From: Planctomycetota bacterium
GTDB lineage: Bacteria; Planctomycetota; OFTM77
Length of the DNA: 43,202 nucleotides
Reading direction: 5' to 3'
Assembly: GCA_029260795.1 (NCBI GenBank)
Contig: JAJDCO010000104.1
Location: 1 to 43,202, forward strand
Shown here: positions 38,056 to 43,202 of the stretch, piece after piece
Layout: each line of letters begins with the position of its first letter
Position numbering within the stretch: the first letter of the stretch is position 1
Position numbers and translations under genes: made by a program
The notes under the pieces: generated by a model
The model's database searches: none
Told to the model about the DNA's origin: nothing
The model's input: only the letters and a program-made list of their open reading frames with translations

Positions 38056-40365
38056 ATGCAGGATCGGCGATCGATCCGTCCCTTCCTGGCGAAAGTTTGC
38101 ACTCGGCCCGAGCCGGGACTCCTGGTCCAGCAATCGGAGGAAGCGGAGGCTCGAATCCGGGCCTGCCAACGCCCTGCCGGCGTCCTTCATCTGCGGCTGG
38201 CCCAGCCCCACTCACGCGAACGGCCCTCCGCTTCCCTCGAGAGACCGCTCGAGTCTTTCGACCCCTGGCTCGAGGACGGCCCCGACGCTTGGCGAGCTCC
38301 TGGGTCTGACTCTCATGTCTGCCTACAAGCCGATCGCTTCGAAGTGAAGCTCGCGGACTGTGTCGGTGCCCTGAAGGGAAGCTGGGCGCTTCGGCCCGAC
38401 GCCTGCGGTCTTCATCTCGAGCGTCTGCCGGGCCAGCAGGTGTTCGGGCTCGGACTCCGGGCGGACGCGTTCGAGCACGGAGGACGGCGCGCGACCTTGT
38501 GGAACGTCGATGCCTACGAGTACACCCCCGAATCCGACAACCTCTACCAAAGCTGCCCCTTCTTCCTGGTCGTTCGAGACGGCTCGGCCTTCGGCGTCTT
38601 CGTCGACAGCCCGGCGCGAACGACCTTCGACTTCGGTGCGGACGATCCCGAGCTCGTGAAAGTCTGGACGGCCGCCGACCGCCTCGAGGTCTATCTGCTC
38701 CCGGGGCCTCACCCGGCCAACGTGATCGAGCGCTTCACCGAGCTGACGGGTCGCGCGCCGCTCCCGCCTCTCTGGTCGCTGGGATACCACCAGAGCCGCT
38801 ACTCCTACGCTTCGGAGCAAGAGGTCCGCGCGGTGACCCGAGAGCTTCGGAAGCGACGCATGCCGTGCGACGCGATCCATATCGACATCGACGCCTTGGA
38901 AGGCTACCGATCGTTTCACCTCTGTCCCGATCGATTCCCCGATCCGACCGGCCTCTGCACCACACTCCGCGAAGACGGCTTCCACACGGTCGTGATCGTC
39001 GACCCCGGGATCCGCGCCGTCGCCGACGAGCCGATCTTCGAGGAAGGCCTGGCGGGAGATCATTTCTGCCGTACCGAGGAAGGCGAGATCTACGAGGGGG
39101 AGGTTTGGCCGGGGGCGTGTGCGTTTCCCGACTTCTCCCGAGCCGAGACGCGGCGCTGGTTCGGAAGCCTTTACGCGCGGTTGGTCGAGACTGGCATCGC
39201 TGGCTTCTGGAACGACATGAACGAGCCGGCCGTCTTCGACCAACCGTCGCGGACCTTTCCCGAGAATGTGGTGCACCGCGGATGGGGTGAGACGCCGTGC
39301 GCACACGCCGAGATCCACAACGCCTACGGGCACCTGATGGCCCAGGCGACTTATGAAGGTGTCGCGCGCTACCGCCCCGAGCGTCGCGTCTTCGTCCTCT
39401 CTCGCGCGGCCTTCGCAGGCACCCAGCGCTACGCCGCGACCTGGACCGGGGACAGCTCCTCCAACTGGGAGCACTTTCGGGCCACCCTGCTCCAGGTGCT
39501 CTCGCTGGGACTCTCGGGACAGCCCTTCTCGGGATCCGACATCGGCGGCTTTTCGAAGAAGCCGACGGCCGAGCTCTTCGCACGCTGGCTCGAGCTCGGT
39601 GCCCTGCTGCCGCTCTGCCGCACCCACACCGAGAAGCTGACGCCGCGACAAGAGCCTTGGTCCTTCGGCGAGCCCTTCTCGAGCTTCAACCGCCGAGCCA
39701 TCCAACGCCGCTATCGACTCCTCCCCTACCTTTATCTCTGCTTCTACGACGCTCACCAGCGAGGTCTTCCGGTCGCTCGGCCCCTGCTACTCGAGTTCCC
39801 CGATGATGCCGAGGCCGTGCCGATCGACGATCAGCTCATGATCGGTGGAGACGTGCTCGTCGCGCCGGTTTTGGATCCTGACATCGAAGCTCGAGACGCC
39901 TACTTTCCTGCGGGAACTTGGGTGCACCTCGAGCGCGACGAGATCGTGGAAGGACCGAGCTGGCAAACAATCGACGCCCCGCTCGGTGAACCGGCCGTCT
40001 TCGTCCGCGCGGGAAGCATCCTACCTCTCGCCGTCGGTGAGCCTCAGCACACGGGCGAGATCGAGTGGGGCCGGCCCCAGCTTCTGGCTGTCGGTCACAA
40101 TTCGGCCACCGGTCGGGTGTACGAGGATGACGGCGTCTCGTTCGCCTATCGCGAAGGTGCCTACCGGCTGTTGGATGTCGAGACATCGCTCGACGGACCA
40201 AATAGTCGGTTGAGGGCCTGCAAGCGGGGCGGTGATTGGAGGCTGCCAGAGCTCGCCCTCGAGGTCGAGATTCGCCAAGTGACCTCGAGTGGCTTGGAGT
40301 GTCACAGCGGTCGCTGGCAACCGACCCGAGAGAGCACGGAGATCGTCAGGTCACACTCCGAGTGA
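38056..40365 (+). CDS. Glycoside hydrolase family 31 (alpha-glucosidase-like)
   Basis: The 769-residue product is a retaining alpha-glycosidase of clan GH-D. The N-terminal beta domain (about 90-230; QVFGLGLRADAFEHGGRRA; NVDAYEYTPESDNLYQSCP) precedes a (beta/alpha)8 barrel. The nucleophile is D387 in GFWNDMNEP. The acid/base is D466 in TWTGDSSSNWEHF. Other family blocks are LWSLGYHQSRYSY, DAIHIDIDALEGY and SGSDIGGFSKKPTAELFARW. The C-terminal beta domains follow. No signal peptide is present, so it is probably cytoplasmic. Exact substrate (maltose, isomaltose, xylosides, sulfoquinovosides) cannot be read with confidence. ATG 38056 has AGGAG at six bases; the overlapping TTG 38053 is less likely. 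Confidence 0.95.
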   Translation: MQDRRSIRPFLAKVCTRPEPGLLVQQSEEAEARIRACQRPAGVLHLRLAQPHSRERPSASLERPLESFDPWLEDGPDAWRAPGSDSHVCLQADRFEVKLADCVGALKGSWALRPDACGLHLERLPGQQVFGLGLRADAFEHGGRRATLWNVDAYEYTPESDNLYQSCPFFLVVRDGSAFGVFVDSPARTTFDFGADDPELVKVWTAADRLEVYLLPGPHPANVIERFTELTGRAPLPPLWSLGYHQSRYSYASEQEVRAVTRELRKRRMPCDAIHIDIDALEGYRSFHLCPDRFPDPTGLCTTLREDGFHTVVIVDPGIRAVADEPIFEEGLAGDHFCRTEEGEIYEGEVWPGACAFPDFSRAETRRWFGSLYARLVETGIAGFWNDMNEPAVFDQPSRTFPENVVHRGWGETPCAHAEIHNAYGHLMAQATYEGVARYRPERRVFVLSRAAFAGTQRYAATWTGDSSSNWEHFRATLLQVLSLGLSGQPFSGSDIGGFSKKPTAELFARWLELGALLPLCRTHTEKLTPRQEPWSFGEPFSSFNRRAIQRRYRLLPYLYLCFYDAHQRGLPVARPLLLEFPDDAEAVPIDDQLMIGGDVLVAPVLDPDIEARDAYFPAGTWVHLERDEIVEGPSWQTIDAPLGEPAVFVRAGSILPLAVGEPQHTGEIEWGRPQLLAVGHNSATGRVYEDDGVSFAYREGAYRLLDVETSLDGPNSRLRACKRGGDWRLPELALEVEIRQVTSSGLECHSGRWQPTRESTEIVRSHSE

Positions 40366-40421
40366 TCTTCTCGTCGAACCGTTCCTCGGAAGCCGGACCT
40401 GCGGACTGAGTTCCACCCGGA

Positions 40422-40504
40422 GAGCCGACTGCCAGCGTCTCCAATCCCGTCCGTCGCTGCAGCAACCAACAGAGACGCGACCGGAGTCCGTCACGTCGCT
40501 CCGT
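40422..40504. repeat. 83-bp repeat, copy A
   Basis: This segment and 40601-40683 are the same length and about 86% identical by eye, without gaps, sharing AGCAACCAACAGA and TCACGTCGCTCCGT. In copy A the ends of the inner part can pair (GCGTCTC with GAGACGC), forming a 7-bp stem around 30 bases. It lies in the convergent gap 40366-40720, which has no gene I can support. Confidence 0.75.
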
Positions 40505-40557
40505 CTCTGTCGTCGCGCAACGTCGGGCCGGGATGCTTTGGGCCGACCAAATCGAGA

Positions 40558-40572
40558 GAGAGGTCACCTCTC
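40558..40572. repeat. Perfect 7-bp inverted repeat between the 83-bp copies
   Basis: GAGAGGT and ACCTCTC flank a single C. The dyad sits between the two 83-bp copies and may be part of the same element or a terminator stem. Confidence 0.4.
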
Positions 40573-40600
40573 CGGCCGCCCCTCACAAGTCCTGACAGAA

Positions 40601-40683
40601 GAGTCGACTCCCGGCGTCTTCAATCCCGGCGGTCGCCGCAGCAACCAACAGAAACGCGAACCGAGTCCTTCACGTCGCTCCGT
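40601..40683. repeat. 83-bp repeat, copy B
   Basis: This is the second copy of the unit at 40422-40504, 179 bases further on. Most of the roughly 12 differences are single substitutions. In the long stem GCGT/ACGC is kept while the inner pairs are weakened. A related GCGGACTGAG occurs before copy A (40401) and after copy B (about 40698), suggesting that the ancestral unit was longer. Confidence 0.75.
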
Positions 40684-40720
40684 TGAAGTCCTTCCAGCGG
40701 ACTGAGGTCCGCCCTCCGGC

Positions 40721-41464
40721 TCAGGGAACCGACGGACGACGCGGCTTCGGCGCGACTTCACTCGACGCCACGCTGCGCGGGGCCTGGACGCCATTCGAAG
40801 CGGTGGCCTCGACGGCGGGCAGCAGGACGCGCGCGAACGCGTGCTCGATGAGTCGCGGAATGGCCGTACGCGCTGCCGAGACGAGCGCTCGAATCGGCTG
40901 AAGGCTGCCGGCGAACCCGACGCGACGGGTCAGCTCGACGAGCGTCGCTTGCTGAGCGGCGGTTGCCAAGAACGAGACCACACGATGCGGAGCCATCTGC
41001 TCGGGAGCCTCCACGAAGCGCTCGAGCTGCTGGGCGCTCGCCTGATCGAGCACTCCCCGCAGGCGCACCAGGCCTCGCTCCCCACAAGCATGGAAGGCCT
41101 GGACGACCTCGTTCGAAAGAGCCTGGACCGCCGACCGAGTCGCCTCGTTGCGATCGAGCAGGGCGAAGGCCTCCAACGAGTCATCGGCTTCGGGAGATCG
41201 GGCGAAACCGGCCTCGGAGAACGCTCGCAGCGCTTCGCCCCAAAGAACGAGTGGCAGCGGCGAGTCCGTGGAGGAGCCGGCCTCAGCCTCGATCGCCAGC
41301 TGGACGTAGGCCACACAGCGCTCGAGAGCCTCGTAGGCACGGGGAGCCGCCTCGGGATCCGAGCCGAGCCAAGGGGCCCAGGCGGTCGACAGCCAGCCGC
41401 CATTGCGAGCACGTCGGATCGCGTTCCAACCGAACGTCGCCAAGTCCGGGCCGAGGCATACCAT
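40721..41464 (-). CDS. Helical protein of unknown function
   Basis: ATG 41464 is preceded by AAGGAG at six bases, which makes it better than ATG 41479, whose ribosome site would touch the start codon. The 247-residue product has no signal peptide, cysteine cluster or recognised motif. It begins MVCLGPDLATFGWNAIRRAR and continues with amphipathic helices (YEALERCVAYVQLAIEAEAG; AVQALSNEVVQAFHACGERG; VVSFLATAAQQATLVELTRR). It ends in a Pro/Ser/Arg-rich tail (SSEVAPKPRRPSVP). Codon use matches its neighbours. Its partner genes are unknown; it is convergent with GH31 and divergent from msrP. Confidence 0.75.
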   Translation of the reverse strand: MVCLGPDLATFGWNAIRRARNGGWLSTAWAPWLGSDPEAAPRAYEALERCVAYVQLAIEAEAGSSTDSPLPLVLWGEALRAFSEAGFARSPEADDSLEAFALLDRNEATRSAVQALSNEVVQAFHACGERGLVRLRGVLDQASAQQLERFVEAPEQMAPHRVVSFLATAAQQATLVELTRRVGFAGSLQPIRALVSAARTAIPRLIEHAFARVLLPAVEATASNGVQAPRSVASSEVAPKPRRPSVP

Positions 41465-41703
41465 CTTCTGCTCCTTCATTCCTTCCGGGTCGCCTCACCT
41501 CCTCGGAGGCGAATCGACGCATCGCGACCGTGAGCGGTCGCACCTCTCGACCTATCGACCGATTCCGCGTTCTTCCTGACCTCTGAAACCTGCAAATCCG
41601 AAGCGTCGAAACCTCGAGCGGCGGAGAGCATCTTCGAGTTCTCGTCACGAAGTGCCCCGAGGGTCGTAACTCCAGGACGGGCCAGATCGACGTGCCCGCC
41701 GCG

Positions 41704-41731
41704 TTGACGCCCCGGGCGAGCCTGATAGATT
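41704..41731 (+). promoter_or_regulatory. Predicted promoter of msrP
   Basis: TTGACG (41704-41709), 16 bases, then TAGATT (41726-41731) with a TGA extension directly before it. The start site near 41738 leaves a 36-base leader holding the GAGGAG ribosome site. It is the only clear element in the 309-base divergent gap 41465-41773. Confidence 0.58.
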
Positions 41732-41773
41732 GAGACCGACCGAGTCTGGGACGCGATCACGAGGAGCGAGTCG

Positions 41774-42772
41774 ATGGCCAACATCCGCATTCCGAAAGCC
41801 TGGGAGATTCCGAGCGGCGAGACGACGCCGCCCGAGATCTACGCCAATCGGCGACAGATCCTCCGCAGCTTCGGCTATCTCGGCCTCGGCGCCCTCATCG
41901 CGCGGACCGGTCTGGCCGGTTGCCGAACGCAGCAAGACGACGCGCCGCCCTTCAAGAAGCGGGCCCCGGAGGGAGTCTTCCCGGCCAAGCGCAACGAGGC
42001 GTTCACGCTCGACCGCGCGATCACGAAGGAAGGCGTCGCGAGTCGCTACAACAACTTCTACGAGTTCACGACCGACAAGGCGCGCGTCTGGGGCCTGGCG
42101 AAGGACTTCGAGACTCGTCCCTGGCAAGTCGAGGTCGGTGGCCTTGTCCACAAGCCGCAGAAGTTCGACATCGACGACCTCCTGAAGAAGATGCCTCAGG
42201 AAGAGCGCCTCTATCGATTCCGTTGCGTCGAAGCCTGGGCGATGGCCGTGCCTTGGACGGGATTCCCATTGAAGGCGCTCATCGATCGCGTCGAGCCGAA
42301 GGGCCAAGCCAAATACGTTCGCCTGACGACGTTCAATCGACCCGCGCAAGCGCCCGGTCAGAAAGCCCAGCCCTGGTACGACTGGCCCTACGTCGAAGCA
42401 TTGCGCATGGACGAGGCCAACAACGAGCTCACTCTCCTCGCCACCGGCATCTACGGCCACGAGATGCCCATGCAGCACGGCGCGCCCATTCGCCTGATCA
42501 CGCCTTGGAAGTACGGGTTCAAGAGCATCAAGTCGATCGTGAAGATCGAGTTCGTCGCCGACAAGCCGAAGACGTTCTGGAACCAGGCCGTCCCCAAAGA
42601 ATACGGCTTCTACGCCAACGTCACCCCCGACCGCCCCCATCCCCGCTGGAGCCAGGCGAGCGAGCGCCTGATCGACACCGGCGAGCGCATGAAGACCCAG
42701 CCCTTCAACGGCTACGGCGAGCAGGTCGCCAAGATGTACGAAGGCATGAAGAAGTCCGACTGGAGCTTCTGA
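41774..42772 (+). CDS. msrP: Protein-methionine-sulfoxide reductase catalytic subunit MsrP (YedY)
   Basis: MsrP is a periplasmic molybdopterin enzyme that repairs oxidised methionines in envelope proteins, receiving electrons from the membrane haem protein MsrQ. The 332-residue product has a Tat signal with the twin arginines at 26-27 (NRRQILRSFGYLGLGALIA) followed by a Cys at 50 that could be lipidated. The sulfite-oxidase fold contains the molybdenum ligand C151 in YRFRCVEAWAMAVPW. Typical later blocks are present (TGIYGHEMPMQHGAPIRLIT; WKYGFKSIKSIVKIEFV). ATG 41774 has GAGGAG ten bases upstream. No msrQ follows within the remaining 430 bases, so the redox partner is elsewhere. Confidence 0.96.
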   Translation: MANIRIPKAWEIPSGETTPPEIYANRRQILRSFGYLGLGALIARTGLAGCRTQQDDAPPFKKRAPEGVFPAKRNEAFTLDRAITKEGVASRYNNFYEFTTDKARVWGLAKDFETRPWQVEVGGLVHKPQKFDIDDLLKKMPQEERLYRFRCVEAWAMAVPWTGFPLKALIDRVEPKGQAKYVRLTTFNRPAQAPGQKAQPWYDWPYVEALRMDEANNELTLLATGIYGHEMPMQHGAPIRLITPWKYGFKSIKSIVKIEFVADKPKTFWNQAVPKEYGFYANVTPDRPHPRWSQASERLIDTGERMKTQPFNGYGEQVAKMYEGMKKSDWSF

Positions 42773-43202
42773 GGGACGCGTCTTCGTCAATCCCAAGTCC
42801 GCGGCCGCGGCGTGGCGGTCTCTTCGAACCACTCTCTCACCGTCGTCGCTCGCGCGCGGGACGGCCCGCCGGGACTGAAGGTGAGCACGCGTCGACTTGC
42901 CGAACTCCGTTCGTGTCTCCGTTGAACACGTCGTCCCATCGGACCGCCGGCTTTCAGCCGGGATCGTTACACCTTCGGCTAGACGTTGGCTCTCCGCCTG
43001 CTCGATCTCGAGGCGAGGAGAGCGGCCGTTGACAAGTCCTCAGCGTTCTGCTCGTTTGAACGCATAGCCGCATTCATCGACCGACGAGAAGGACTCATCA
43101 CGATCGAGCCGCAGCCACCTCCAGCGGTCCCGCTCCGACTCGCCCGTGGTCGTCATGCTTCCGGGAAAGGGGAGTCATGCCACTCGAGAATGCTCATCGC
43201 AC
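42773..43202. other. Non-coding right end of window
   Basis: No convincing gene is seen in these 430 bases. They hold the intergenic element at 42955-43012, the hairpin CCGGCTTTCAGCCGG just before it, a TTGACA at 43029-43034 without a good -10, and an ATG at 43177 with GGGGAG two bases upstream that could open a gene running off the edge. Confidence 0.45.
42955..43012 (+). repeat. Intergenic element, copy 2 (shared with 37820-37880)
   Basis: This segment matches copy 1 in the blocks CAGCCGGGATCG, AGACGTTGGCTCT and CTC-ATCTCG with conserved spacing. Here the first block is the right arm of the hairpin CCGGCTTTCAGCCGG, which copy 1 lacks. It looks like a dispersed intergenic repeat of this genome, based on only two copies. 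Confidence 0.55.

Noticed and set aside
41645..42832. Minus-strand frame opposite msrP
   Set aside because: msrP is certain and the antisense product has no motif.
1..43202. CRISPR array, tRNA, rRNA, integrase, transposase or toxin-antitoxin pair
   Set aside because: I looked on both strands and saw no regularly spaced repeats, cloverleaf genes or mobile-element proteins. Short RNAs could still be missed by eye.

Overview
The window is GC-rich, densely coding bacterial chromosome with no phage, plasmid or IS signature. The gene content points to a planctomycete or close relative. The clues are a TPR protein ending in two RNA-polymerase-alpha C-terminal-like domains, four HEAT-repeat proteins (two or three exported or lipid-anchored), a DUF4388/TPR/PEGA/PQQ sensor-like protein, a multihaem cytochrome c and secreted proteins of unknown function. 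murA and a family-9 glycosyltransferase suggest peptidoglycan and probably an LPS-type envelope. The taxonomic call is an inference from gene content; no rRNA or tRNA gene was seen.

Layout. From 1 to 3.6 kb the minus strand carries zinc-ribbon/HEAT protein > aminopeptidase P > murA (cut at the left edge). From 3.7 to 6.0 kb the plus strand has the TPR/alpha-CTD protein, a strong terminator and ruvA. From 6.0 to 8.8 kb the minus strand carries mnmG > a coupled small membrane protein > a glyoxalase-fold (ArsI/CadI-like) protein with no ordinary start codon. From 8.9 to 14.1 kb the plus strand has a HEAT/TPR exported protein, an orphan importer-type ABC ATPase, a pentahaem cytochrome c and an overlapping HEAT lipoprotein. 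A divergent HEAT lipoprotein (minus) and the DUF4388 protein (plus) fill 14.4-19.8 kb. From 19.9 to 23.1 kb the minus strand carries a secreted protein, a primary-type sigma factor and a MerR regulator with an ATT start and an adjacent palindrome.

From 23.4 to 34.7 kb everything is on the plus strand: an orphan histidine kinase, an SDR oxidoreductase, a complete BMP-type nucleoside ABC importer (lipoprotein, double ATPase, two permeases), then a 6-pyruvoyl-tetrahydropterin synthase of eukaryotic (BH4) type coupled to GTP cyclohydrolase I. A KOW-like small protein, pcm, a small Cys-containing protein, a family-9 glycosyltransferase and a DUF445 membrane protein follow. From 34.7 to 36.9 kb the minus strand has a Na/Ca antiporter and a gamma-carbonic anhydrase coupled to a RimK-associated zinc protease. 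From 37 to 43.2 kb come a small secreted protein with a good promoter and terminator, a GH31 alpha-glycosidase, an unknown helical protein and msrP.

The most interesting items are the probable tetrahydrobiopterin pair beside a nucleoside importer, the TPR/tandem alpha-CTD protein, two genes whose best start is ATT, an 83-bp duplicated element at 40.4-40.7 kb, a shared intergenic element at 37.8 and 42.96 kb, and a leaderless-looking gamma-carbonic anhydrase promoter. I found no complete new defence or mobile system.
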